DNA of 41,341 nt from Verrucomicrobiales bacterium (GTDB lineage: Bacteria > Verrucomicrobiota > Verrucomicrobiia > Verrucomicrobiales > V1-33), in NCBI GenBank assembly GCA_018003315.1, contig JAGNEJ010000038.1, positions 1-41,341 of the forward strand. Direction: 5' to 3'. Positions 7,440 to 15,245 of this stretch are shown piece after piece. The position numbers and the translations under genes were made by a program. Position 1 is the stretch's first letter; every line of letters starts with the position of its first letter. The notes beneath the pieces were generated by a model. The model was not told where the DNA came from and did no database searches. It saw only the letters and a list, made by a program, of their open reading frames with translations.

Positions 7440-8681
7440 TTAATCGCTTTCCGTGCGCGGAGCGGCGGAGGCGGCAGGTTCATCCAGCGCCAGGGCGAGG
7501 CATTTCAAATACTGCATCTCCGGAAACGCCGCGGGATGGTCCGGAGCATTGGCGCTGGTCCACAGCTCGAAAACCTTCCGTCCGGTCCGGGCTGCGGCCC
7601 GCCGCGCCGCATCCAGGAATTCCTCGCGGCTGACATGGGCGGAACAGGATGCCGCCACCAGCACGCCCCCCCGACGCAGCCGCTGCAGGGCATGAAAATG
7701 CAGGCGATGATAGGCGTCGATGGCTCCCTGGCGCTCCTGTTCGCGCTTGGCTAGTGAAGGGGGGTCGCACACGATGAGATCGAACTGCCGCCGGGGGCCG
7801 GCGTCCATCCAGGCAAAGGCATCCGCGGCGATGCATTCGTGTTCCACGGCAGCCACGCGGGCGTCCCCGCGGTTGAGCAGGAAGTTGCGCCGGGCGCATT
7901 CCAGCGCATGGGCGCTGAGGTCGAGATCGGTCACGCTGCGGGCGCCGCCGCGGGCGGCATAGAGCGAAAAGCCTCCGGAAAAACTGAAGGCATTGAGCAC
8001 GGTGCGACCGGCGGCCAGCCCCTCCACGCGCTGCCGGTTTTCGCGCTGGTCGAGGAAAAATCCGGTTTTCTGGCCACGCAGCACATCGGCCTCAAACTGC
8101 AGCCCGTTTTCCAGAAAGACCACCCGCTCCACCGGTTCGCCGCGCCGGACTCCGTCGCGAATCCCAAACTGCTGCGCGGCCCGCTGTTCCAGATTGCGGC
8201 TCAGGCGCACCACCAGCGACCCCGGCTGCAGCGCCTCGCAAACCAGATCCGCCACCTCCTCCAGCCGCGGCAGCCAGATGCCGGTGTAAAGTTTCATCAC
8301 CAGCACGTCTGCATAGCGGTCGAGCACCAGCCCCGGCCAGCCGTCGCTTTCCCCGTTGATCCAGCGGAAACCGTTGGTCCTTTCCGGTGAAAACAGGCCG
8401 TGCCTTTTGGCCAGGGCGCTTTCCAGCCGGTTGCGCCACCAGGCGGCATCCATCGGCACCGGTTTGCCGACATGCAGCATCCGCAGGCCGATGACGGAAT
8501 GCGGATCGCACAGGCCCATGCCGAGGAACCGGTCCTGCGCATCATAGACCACCGCCCATTCCCCCAGGGTGCCTGCCCGGTTTTGTTCCCGGATGCGGTC
8601 GGCAAAAACCCACGGATGCCCTTTTTTGACGGCCGTTTCCGCCGCTCTGGTCAGGCGCACTTTCAGGCGGGATTCGCTCAT
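7440..8681 (-). CDS. rlmI: 23S rRNA (cytosine-C5)-methyltransferase, RlmI family
   Basis: A 413-residue class I SAM-dependent methyltransferase. An N-terminal PUA-like RNA-binding domain (about 1-80, with GHPWVFADRI at 21-30) precedes a RlmI-type central domain with WINGESDGWPGLVLDRY, then KTGFFLDQR (205-213). The Rossmann domain has the SAM motif NAFSFSGGFSLYAARGG (230-246). The catalytic region shows CDPPSLAK (305-312) and CSAHVS with Cys346, as in m5C methyltransferases. E. coli RlmI makes m5C1962 in 23S rRNA; the exact site here is inferred. The ATG at 8681 is preferred to 8720, which would overlap upp. The upp stop is only 7 bases upstream, so the two form an operon. Confidence 0.9.
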   Translation of the reverse strand: MSESRLKVRLTRAAETAVKKGHPWVFADRIREQNRAGTLGEWAVVYDAQDRFLGMGLCDPHSVIGLRMLHVGKPVPMDAAWWRNRLESALAKRHGLFSPERTNGFRWINGESDGWPGLVLDRYADVLVMKLYTGIWLPRLEEVADLVCEALQPGSLVVRLSRNLEQRAAQQFGIRDGVRRGEPVERVVFLENGLQFEADVLRGQKTGFFLDQRENRQRVEGLAAGRTVLNAFSFSGGFSLYAARGGARSVTDLDLSAHALECARRNFLLNRGDARVAAVEHECIAADAFAWMDAGPRRQFDLIVCDPPSLAKREQERQGAIDAYHRLHFHALQRLRRGGVLVAASCSAHVSREEFLDAARRAAARTGRKVFELWTSANAPDHPAAFPEMQYLKCLALALDEPAASAAPRTESD

Positions 8682-8688
8682 GGGTGCA

Positions 8689-9318
8689 TCAGACCGTGCC
8701 GAAATAGCGATCCCCGGCATCTCCCAAGCCGGGAGTAATGAAGGCGGTGGAAGTCAGCCCCGCATCCAGTGCTGCGGTGAAGACCGGGATGTCCGGATGC
8801 GCCAGGTGAAAGCGCTGCACGCCTTCCGGCGCGGCGATGATGCAGGCGAACCGGAGGCGGTTCGCCCCCATTTCCCTGAGCTGGGATGCAGCGGCCGCCG
8901 CGCTGTTGCCAGTGGCCAGCATGGGGTCCAGCAGCACGGTGTCCGCTCCGTCCAGCCCGCAGGGGGCGCGGAAATAATAGGACTCCGGCTGCTTGGTCTC
9001 CTCATTGCGAAACATTCCGATGTGTGCCACCCGGGCCTCGGGCAAGACTTCCAGCATTCCATGGAGCATGCCCAACCCGGCGCGCAGGATGGGGGCCAGC
9101 ACCGGAGTGCGCTGCAGCTCTCGACCCTGGGTGGAGGTGAGCGGCGTCTGCACCTTCCGCTCCTGCGTTTCCCAGTCCCGGGTGATTTCATAAGCCATGA
9201 GGCGGGTGATCGCATGCACACACTGGCGGAATTCGGCATGACTGGCGGCGGCATCGCGCAGCCGTGCCAGGCGGACCTGCACCAGGGGATGGTCAATGAT
9301 TATCAGCGGGGCGGTCAT
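8689..9318 (-). CDS. upp: Uracil phosphoribosyltransferase
   Basis: A 209-residue enzyme converting uracil and PRPP to UMP in pyrimidine salvage. The PRPP loop VLLDPMLATGNSA sits at 128-140. The N-terminal half shows TPVLAPILRAGLGM (71-84), and the uracil-binding C-terminus shows ITPGLGDAGDRYFGT. Length matches the family. It is the first gene of a tight pair with rlmI. The 176 bases upstream separate it from the divergent tRNA-Leu gene. Confidence 0.96.
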   Translation of the reverse strand: MTAPLIIIDHPLVQVRLARLRDAAASHAEFRQCVHAITRLMAYEITRDWETQERKVQTPLTSTQGRELQRTPVLAPILRAGLGMLHGMLEVLPEARVAHIGMFRNEETKQPESYYFRAPCGLDGADTVLLDPMLATGNSAAAAASQLREMGANRLRFACIIAAPEGVQRFHLAHPDIPVFTAALDAGLTSTAFITPGLGDAGDRYFGTV

Positions 9319-9451
9319 GGTGGCAGGGCGGATGCGCTTTGCGTCATGCCTTGGACCATATCAAAAGCCGGTCAGCGGCCAAGACAAAGTTTGCCAATGG
9401 AGGCCGCACGCATCGCCCCGCTGCCGGAAGGTTTGGAAATGGAACAACCGG

Positions 9452-9479
9452 TTGAATCTGCCCGTGCCTGTTCTAGGTT
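9452..9479 (+). promoter_or_regulatory. Possible promoter of tRNA-Leu
   Basis: TTGAAT at 9452-9457 and TAGGTT at 9474-9479 are spaced by 16 bases and would start transcription about 9 bases before the mature tRNA. Each hexamer matches the sigma-70 consensus only partly, so this is a tentative call from spacing and position. Confidence 0.35.
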
Positions 9480-9494
9480 CCCCGCTCACCACCT

Positions 9495-9576
9495 GCCAGG
9501 ATGGCGAAATTGGTAGACGCGCCAGACTTAGGATCTGGTCCCGCAAGGGGTAGGGGTTCGAGTCCCCTTCCTGGTA
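9495..9576 (+). tRNA. tRNA-Leu (anticodon UAG)
   Basis: A complete 82-nt cloverleaf with a type II variable arm. The acceptor GCCAGGA pairs with TCCTGGT (9569-9575; first pair is G-U), followed by discriminator A at 9576. The anticodon stem CCAGA/TCTGG closes the loop CTTAGGA, giving anticodon TAG at 9529-9531, which reads CUN leucine codons. The variable arm is CCC-GCAA-GGG. The T arm is AGGGG-TTCGAGT-CCCCT. CCA is not encoded (CTC follows), so it must be added after transcription. Confidence 0.97.
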
Positions 9577-9611
9577 CTCATTTCTCGGGCACTCCCCGGT
9601 GCCCCGTTGAC

Positions 9612-9643
9612 AAAAAAGCGGCGGAGCCCATGCCCCGCCGCTT
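9612..9643 (-). terminator. Rho-independent terminator of the LysM lipoprotein gene
   Basis: A 9-bp stem, AAGCGGCGG (9616-9624) and CCGCCGCTT (9635-9643), encloses a 10-base loop. The A run at 9612-9617 becomes a U tract after the stem on the minus strand. It lies 44 bases after the LysM gene stop codon. The plus strand has no U tract, so it should not end the tRNA transcript. Confidence 0.8.
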
Positions 9644-9687
9644 GAAACACACCAACCACAGGTGTTTGCTGAAAAACTGTCAGGAAC

Positions 9688-10200
9688 TCAGGGGATTCTG
9701 AGTGTTTGTCCGACGCGGATGAGGTCCGAATTCAGGCCGTTGAGCGACATGATCCGGGAAACACTTGCCCCGGTTCGTTTGCTGATGCCAAACAGAGTGT
9801 CTCCCCGCTTCACCGTGTATTTGCGACTCCCGCCGGAACTCGAATTACGCACTGGTGCCGGTTCCGAATAGTCATCCATGGCCGGTGGGGCATAGCCTGC
9901 ACCGCCCGCGGGATAGACCTGAGCCTGTTCCGCTCCGTAGTTCGCACCTGCATAGGGTTGCTGTGGGGTGTTCGGCATATTTCCGTAGGGTTGCTGCGGG
10001 TAATAGGATCCGTTCCCATAGGGCTGCTGCGGCTGTTGGGGATACTGCCCATACTGGCCATACTGGCCATTGGCATAGTCGCCGGTGGCCCCGTAGGGAT
10101 CGTTGACCGCTGCCGTATCCTTCTTCCAAGGCAGTTTGAAATTCTGGCACGAAGTCAGCAGACAGGCGGAAACCAGCAGGCTGTAGGAAATAAATTTCAT
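9688..10200 (-). CDS. LysM-domain lipoprotein
   Basis: A 170-residue lipoprotein. The N-terminus MKFISYSLLVSACLLTSC ends in a lipobox with Cys18. A linker of about 90 residues is rich in Q, P, Y, G and N, with repeated QYGQY and PQQPYG units. A C-terminal LysM domain (about 127-170) has YTVKRGDTLFGISKRTG and VGQTLRIP, and binds peptidoglycan or other GlcNAc polymers. The protein probably sits in the outer membrane facing the cell wall. The open frame continues about 2.5 kb upstream across nadE on the opposite strand, but the ATG at 10200 gives the lipoprotein signal and a promoter lies just ahead of it. Confidence 0.88.
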   Translation of the reverse strand: MKFISYSLLVSACLLTSCQNFKLPWKKDTAAVNDPYGATGDYANGQYGQYGQYPQQPQQPYGNGSYYPQQPYGNMPNTPQQPYAGANYGAEQAQVYPAGGAGYAPPAMDDYSEPAPVRNSSSGGSRKYTVKRGDTLFGISKRTGASVSRIMSLNGLNSDLIRVGQTLRIP

Positions 10201-10237
10201 GATTTGTGAGGACGGTTTGAATTTCTGATATTCCTTG

Positions 10238-10265
10238 AATTTAATGTGTTTTAGCAAATCGACAA
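10238..10265 (-). promoter_or_regulatory. Probable sigma-70 promoter of the LysM lipoprotein gene
   Basis: On the minus strand TTGTCG (10265-10260) and TAAATT (10243-10238) are separated by 16 bases, in an AT-rich island unusual for this GC-rich window. The start codon lies 37 bases downstream of the -10 element. Confidence 0.5.
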
Positions 10266-10446
10266 GGGATTTTTGAATCGGGAATGTTCCATTGGAGAAA
10301 GTCCCCCGGATCCGTGCGGTGTGTTCCCGCCCTGTTTTCGGACCATTTGGCTTTTCCTCCCTGCGCCAACCGGAATGGAACGGCAATTTGAGCGGCATTG
10401 ATTCCGCTCGTTGCGCTGTGGCCCTGTCCGGCACAAGGTGCCGGGC

Positions 10447-12444
10447 ATGAAATGCATCAAAGTCGCCGCTGCCGTGCTCAACCAGACGCCGCTGGACTGG
10501 GAGGGAAATGCCGCACGGGTCCGGCAGGCGATGGCGATGGCGAGGTCGCAAGAGGTGGCGGTGCTGTGTCTGCCGGAGCTGTGTCTGTCCGGTTACGGCT
10601 GCGAGGACATGTTCCATGCTTCCGGCGTGCATCAGCGGGCATTGCAGTCGCTGCTGGATTGCCTGCCGCAGACGCGCGGCATGGCGGTTTGTTTCGGCCT
10701 GCCGGTGATGCATCAGAAAGGGGTGTTCAACACCGCCTGCCTTGCGGTGGACGGGCGCATTGCCGGATTTGTCGGGAAGCGGTTTCTGGCCGGCGATGGC
10801 ATTCATTATGAACCAAGGTGGTTCAAACCGTGGCCGGCGGGCGTGCAGAACGAACTGCTGATCGAGGGTTCCCCCTATCCGATTGGCGACCTGTACTTCG
10901 ACGTGGGCGGGGTGAAACTCGGCTTTGAAATCTGTGAGGATGCGTGGGTGGCGAACCGTCCGGGCAGCGATCTGGCGCTCAAGGGCGTGGATCTCATTCT
11001 CAACCCCAGTGCCAGCCACTTTGCCTTTGGCAAGATGGAAATCCGCAAGCGGTTCGTGCTGGAAGGCTCCCGGGCCTTCGGAGTCAGCTATGTGTATGCG
11101 AACCTCCTGGGGAACGAAAGCGGACGGGCGATTTTCGACGGCGAGGCAATGATCGCCAGCCAGGGACGGCTGATTGCGGAAGGTCCGCGGTTTTCCTATC
11201 AGGACGTGCTGGTGACGGCGGCGCAGATCGACATCGATGCCACCCGCATGAACCAGGCCCGGACTGCCAGCTACCGTCCGCTGCTGCAGGACGATCCGGA
11301 CGGCCTGGTGCGGACGGCGTTTTCCTGGCCGGAGATGTGTCCGGAAGCACCGCCTTGCAAAAGCCCCGGCTGGGAGCAGGCAGCGGACCTCAAGGCCGAG
11401 GAATTTGCCAGGGCAGTGCCGCTGGCGCTGTTCGACTACCTGCGCAAGAGCCGCAGCCAGGGATTCGTGGTGTCGCTGAGCGGCGGGGCGGATTCCGGAG
11501 CGGTCGCCTGCCTCATTCGTCTGATGGCAGAATTCGGCGTGGCGGAGTTGGGCTTGGAGGGATTCAAAGCAAAACTCTCCCATTTCAAGCTGCTGCAACA
11601 TGGTGATTCGGTGGACACTCTGATGCGGCAAATCCTGACAACCGTCTATCAGGCCAGCGCCCACAGCGGCACCGTCACCCGGGATGCCGCCCGGGCCGTT
11701 GCCCGGGAAACGGGTGCCCGGCATCTGGAATTCGACATTTCCGCACTGGTGAGCGGATACATCGACATGGTGAGCGGTGCGGAAGGACGGAAACTGACCT
11801 GGGAAACGGACGACATCGCCCTGCAAAACATCCAGGCCAGGGTGCGTTCGCCCGGCGTGTGGATGCTGGCCAATCTGCGCGGCGCCCTGCTGCTGAGCAC
11901 CAGCAACCGCAGTGAAGCCGCCGTCGGTTATGCCACGATGGACGGGGACACCAGCGGCGGACTCAGCCCCATCGCCGGCATCGACAAGGCTTACCTGCGC
12001 CGGTGGCTCGTGTGGCTGGAGCAGGAGGGGCCGCACGGACTGCACCGGTTTCCCGCCCTGCAGGCGGTCAATGTCCAGGCACCCACCGCGGAACTCCGCC
12101 CGGCAGCGAGCAAGCAGACCGACGAGGACGACCTCATGCCCTATCCGCTGCTCGATGCCATCGAACGCTGCGCCATCCGCGACAAACAGATGCCGCTCGA
12201 CGTGCTGCAAACAATGCGTCTGGATTTTCCCACTTTTCAACTGCGCCAACTGGCGGTGTGGGTGGATCGCTTTTTCAAACTGTGGTGCCGCAACCAATGG
12301 AAACGCGAGCGCTACGCCCCCTCCTTCCACCTCGATGACGAAAATCTGGACCCGAAAACCTGGTGCCGCTTTCCCATCCTCTCCGGGGGATTCACCGCGG
12401 AACTGCAGGACATGTGGCGCTGGGTGGACGGAGGCGAAACCTAA
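10447..12444 (+). CDS. nadE: Glutamine-dependent NAD(+) synthetase
   Basis: A 665-residue two-domain enzyme making NAD from deamido-NAD, ATP and glutamine. The N-terminal nitrilase-type glutaminase (about 1-275) shows the catalytic triad Glu44 (CLPELCLSGYG), Lys111 (VGKRFL) and Cys163 (FEICEDAW). The C-terminal synthetase has the ATP-pyrophosphatase P-loop SLSGGADSGA (343-352), STSNRSEAAVGY, and GDTSGGLSPIAG. This layout matches the long QNS form, so ammonia is channelled between domains. The ATG at 10447 is preferred to 10411 because similarity starts at KCIKVAAAVLNQ. It is divergent from the LysM gene and converges on the coiled-coil gene, 28 bases away. Confidence 0.96.
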   Translation: MKCIKVAAAVLNQTPLDWEGNAARVRQAMAMARSQEVAVLCLPELCLSGYGCEDMFHASGVHQRALQSLLDCLPQTRGMAVCFGLPVMHQKGVFNTACLAVDGRIAGFVGKRFLAGDGIHYEPRWFKPWPAGVQNELLIEGSPYPIGDLYFDVGGVKLGFEICEDAWVANRPGSDLALKGVDLILNPSASHFAFGKMEIRKRFVLEGSRAFGVSYVYANLLGNESGRAIFDGEAMIASQGRLIAEGPRFSYQDVLVTAAQIDIDATRMNQARTASYRPLLQDDPDGLVRTAFSWPEMCPEAPPCKSPGWEQAADLKAEEFARAVPLALFDYLRKSRSQGFVVSLSGGADSGAVACLIRLMAEFGVAELGLEGFKAKLSHFKLLQHGDSVDTLMRQILTTVYQASAHSGTVTRDAARAVARETGARHLEFDISALVSGYIDMVSGAEGRKLTWETDDIALQNIQARVRSPGVWMLANLRGALLLSTSNRSEAAVGYATMDGDTSGGLSPIAGIDKAYLRRWLVWLEQEGPHGLHRFPALQAVNVQAPTAELRPAASKQTDEDDLMPYPLLDAIERCAIRDKQMPLDVLQTMRLDFPTFQLRQLAVWVDRFFKLWCRNQWKRERYAPSFHLDDENLDPKTWCRFPILSGGFTAELQDMWRWVDGGET

Positions 12445-12472
12445 CCGATGCCATCCTCCGCGGGCGGGCCGC

Positions 12473-15127
12473 TCAGCCGCGGGGGCGTTTGCGGCTTTTT
12501 TTCCCGGATGGTTCCTCCGGGGAAGGCGCTTCCGCTGCGGGAGTTTCCTCGGCAGGCATTTCGGACAATGCAGGTTGCGCTTCCGGTTCCGCCGCGTGCT
12601 CCGCTTCCGGTTCCACCGCTTGCTCCGGGTTGGTTGATGCGGCCTCCGGCGGACTGGTTTCCGCTGGCGGCTCCGCGGCTGCGGGGGCCGCTTTTTTCCG
12701 GGTGCGCCTTGGGGTGGGGGACTCGGGTGCGGACGGTGCGTCCGTGGATTCGCCCGCAATGGGCGGATTCGAAATTTCCGGTGGCAGGGCGACCTTCGCC
12801 CGCCCGCCGGTGCCGCGCTGCGATTTCAACTGCGCCTGGGCCTGCTGCAGTTCTTTGGTCGCGGATTTCAATTCTCCTTCCAGCCGCTTTTTGGCGCCGA
12901 CGGCCTCGTAAAGCCGCGATTCCAGATTGCGATACTGAATGCGCAGCACGCCGTGGGCCTTTTCTTCCTGGGCCAGTCCGGACTTCAGTCGTTCGATGTC
13001 CGGGGCGTTCTGAATGCGGTCGAGCCGCTGCTGAAGTTCGGTCATGCGGGTGAGGGCGCGGGACATGTCCGCCCGGGCTTTGTCCACTTCGGTGCGGGCC
13101 TTGTCGTACTCTGTCCGGGCCACGGTGGTGCGCCGCAGGTCTTCCACTTCCGCAGCGGCGGCGGCCAGCCGTTCACGGGTTTCCTTCACGCCCGCCTCCA
13201 TGCGGGAGCGCTCGTCCGCGGCGGACTTGGCGGTGTGTTCGAGTTCCTCCAGTCTGGAAACCAGCCGGGCATGTTCCTCGGTGCCGGATGCCGCCTCCTT
13301 GGCCGACTGGAGTTCTGCGGCGAGGCGCACCTGGGATTCGCGGGCGAGCCGCAGTTCCATTTCCAGGTCGGCCCGCTCCGTGTTTGCCGCCGCGGCGTGG
13401 GCCTCCTTCAGGGCGGACTGCAGTTCGCCGATCCGTTCCTGCAGGCCGGACACCTGCCCGGCCGCTTCCTCCTTCGCCCGCAACTGTTCGGTTAGTGATT
13501 CCACCTGCCGCTGCCATTCGCCGGCTTGTTCCTGAAGTTTCCGGTCGGTCTCGGCGGAAAAATGCTCCGCATCGCTGCGGGCTTGGCGGGCTTCCTCGCG
13601 GGCGATGCCTAGGTCCGTTTCCAAAAGGCCGGCGGCCTCGCGCACTTGCGCCAGTTCCCGCTGCGCGGCATCCAGATCCTCCTGCAGGGTGTCGATTTCT
13701 CCCAACCGTTTCGCCGATTCGCTGAGGTGGGCGATCTGTCCGTTTGCCTCTGCCAATGCCGCGCGCAGGGCGGCGACCTCTGCTTCCAGGCTGGCGCATC
13801 GCTCGCTGGCTTCTGCGGCGGCCTGGTGTTTCGCCGCAAATTCCATCTGAAGGTTTTCCAACTGCACTTTCGGCACCTGAGAATCGGCTCGTTGCCGCGC
13901 CTGTTCGCGGTCGGCGGCCAGTTCTTCCGCTGTGGCGGAAAGCGCGGTGCGCAGCGACTCTGACTCCTCCTGGGCGGTTGCTGCGGCACGGCGGGCTTCC
14001 TCCAACTCCGCCACCAGAGGTTCGATTTCCTGAAGGCGGCGTTCGGATTCCTCCAGTTGTGCGATGCGGATGCGGTTGGATTCCAGTTCCGCCTGCAATG
14101 CCGTCGCCTGTTCGTCCAGTGCTGCGGCGCGCTGCGTCTCTTCGGCGTGGGCCTGGTGTTTCGCCGCAAATTCCATCTGAAGGTTTTCCAACTGCACTTT
14201 CGGCACCTGAGAGTCGGCTCGTTGCCGCGCCTGTTCGCGGTCGGCGGCCAGTTCCTCCGCTGTAGTGGAAAGCGCGGTGCGCAGCGACTCTGACTCCTCC
14301 CGTGCGGTTGCTGCGGCACGGCGGGCTTCCTCCAACTCCGCCACCAGAGGTTCGATTTCCTGAAGTCGCCGTTCGGATTCCTCCAGTTGTGCGATGCGGC
14401 TGCGGCTGGATTCCAGTTCCGCCTGCAGCTTGGCCGCGGTTCCGGCTTCCGCTGCGGCGGACTGCAGATCCCCAACCTTCGCTTGCAACTCCGTCAATTG
14501 CTCCCCGGCGGAGGCCACTGCCGATTTCGCCGCCGCCAGTTCCCCGACATGCGCTGCCTGTTGTTGCGCCGCCGCCGCCTGCAGCGCGGAAATTTTGGCT
14601 TCGGCCGCCGTCAGCGCTTGCTGCCGTGCCGCGGAGCCTTCCCTCGCGGACGCGAGGGCTGTTTCCAGTTCCGCTGCCCGGGCCGCCTCTGCCGCGGTGC
14701 TGGTGCTGGCTTCCGCTGCCAGCCGGGATTGTTTCCGTCCGGTCTCCTCCAGTTCCCTGGTTAGGGTTTCGGCATTGCTGACCAGGCCGGAAATGTGCTT
14801 CTCTTTTTCGGTCAGGGTCCGGCGCAGTTCCGCCATCTCCTTTGCCTGCTCCTGCAATGCTGCGGTTTCCCTGCGGCTGGCGGCCAGGATTTCCTGACAT
14901 TCCTGCAGCGACTTCCGCGCCGTGGCGGCATCGGCAGTGGCGGTGGTGGCAAGCTGCTGTGCCTCTGCCAGCGAACTGTCTTCAGGCAGCGGGGCTCCAT
15001 TTGCTTCCGGTGCGGGGGTGCTGGCCGACACGCCCTGCCGGCCCTGCCGGTATCCCAGCACCCAGGCAATGACGGCGGACACGATCGGCAGGACAACGAA
15101 AAGGAGGAGGCTCAGCACATCGGACAT
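12473..15127 (-). CDS. Membrane-anchored long coiled-coil protein
   Basis: An 884-residue protein not recognised as a named family. One N-terminal transmembrane helix (about 4-25, SLLLFVVLPIVSAVIAWVLG) is followed by a short basic segment and a low-complexity region. About 650 residues of Ala/Glu/Gln/Arg-rich heptad-like sequence predict a long coiled coil. The last 110 residues are Pro/Ala/Glu-rich and end in KKSRKRPRG. Two copies of a 110-residue unit are nearly identical (see the repeat entries). Annotation tools may call it SMC-like or chromosome segregation ATPase, but no Walker motifs are present. The ATG at 15127 is chosen over 15193 because it places the helix at the N-terminus. A spacer, tether or cytoskeletal role is conceivable. 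Confidence 0.8.
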   Translation of the reverse strand: MSDVLSLLLFVVLPIVSAVIAWVLGYRQGRQGVSASTPAPEANGAPLPEDSSLAEAQQLATTATADAATARKSLQECQEILAASRRETAALQEQAKEMAELRRTLTEKEKHISGLVSNAETLTRELEETGRKQSRLAAEASTSTAAEAARAAELETALASAREGSAARQQALTAAEAKISALQAAAAQQQAAHVGELAAAKSAVASAGEQLTELQAKVGDLQSAAAEAGTAAKLQAELESSRSRIAQLEESERRLQEIEPLVAELEEARRAAATAREESESLRTALSTTAEELAADREQARQRADSQVPKVQLENLQMEFAAKHQAHAEETQRAAALDEQATALQAELESNRIRIAQLEESERRLQEIEPLVAELEEARRAAATAQEESESLRTALSATAEELAADREQARQRADSQVPKVQLENLQMEFAAKHQAAAEASERCASLEAEVAALRAALAEANGQIAHLSESAKRLGEIDTLQEDLDAAQRELAQVREAAGLLETDLGIAREEARQARSDAEHFSAETDRKLQEQAGEWQRQVESLTEQLRAKEEAAGQVSGLQERIGELQSALKEAHAAAANTERADLEMELRLARESQVRLAAELQSAKEAASGTEEHARLVSRLEELEHTAKSAADERSRMEAGVKETRERLAAAAAEVEDLRRTTVARTEYDKARTEVDKARADMSRALTRMTELQQRLDRIQNAPDIERLKSGLAQEEKAHGVLRIQYRNLESRLYEAVGAKKRLEGELKSATKELQQAQAQLKSQRGTGGRAKVALPPEISNPPIAGESTDAPSAPESPTPRRTRKKAAPAAAEPPAETSPPEAASTNPEQAVEPEAEHAAEPEAQPALSEMPAEETPAAEAPSPEEPSGKKSRKRPRG
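13821..14097. repeat. Internal tandem repeat, copy A, in the coiled-coil gene
   Basis: These 277 bases match 14151-14427 with about 10 mismatches by eye. The period is 330 bases, or exactly 110 codons, so the frame and heptad register are kept (110 is not a multiple of 7, so a skip is implied). The low divergence suggests a recent duplication or ongoing gene conversion. Confidence 0.9.
14151..14427. repeat. Internal tandem repeat, copy B, in the coiled-coil gene
   Basis: Partner of 13821-14097. The shared segment encodes LQAELES..RIAQLEESERRL through VPKVQLENLQMEFAAKHQA. Differences cluster in a few codons and mostly change one residue each. Confidence 0.9.
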
Positions 15128-15245
15128 GCCGCCGAATGTGGAGCGGTTTCCCCGCAGGGCAACGGAGATGACAGGTGAATCGGTCTTCCGCATTTGAGTT
15201 TTCCGCTGCGGCCGGACGTGCTGCGAACCGATCGCGCAGGCCGCG

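Noticed and set aside
6417-7754. 445-codon plus-strand open frame across the metallophosphoesterase and rlmI
   Set aside because: It spans two well-supported minus-strand genes and has no recognisable domain.
9495-9576. tRNA-Leu as an integration site for a mobile island
   Set aside because: No integrase gene and no duplicated tRNA 3' end were seen nearby; both flanks are housekeeping genes.
10201-12759. Long minus-strand open frame joined in frame to the LysM lipoprotein
   Set aside because: It lies antisense to nadE, has no family-like sequence, and the LysM gene has its own lipoprotein signal and promoter at its start.
13821-14427. CRISPR-like array from the repeated blocks
   Set aside because: Only two long copies, inside a coding frame with a 330-base period; no short repeats with unique spacers.
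13173-14900. 575-codon minus-strand frame inside the coiled-coil gene
   Set aside because: Same-strand alternate frame, Gly/Arg/Thr-rich and repetitive because of the internal duplication; the coiled-coil frame has a TM helix and a proper start.
12473-15127. SMC or chromosome-segregation ATPase
   Set aside because: No Walker A, Walker B or hinge; the resemblance is only coiled-coil composition.
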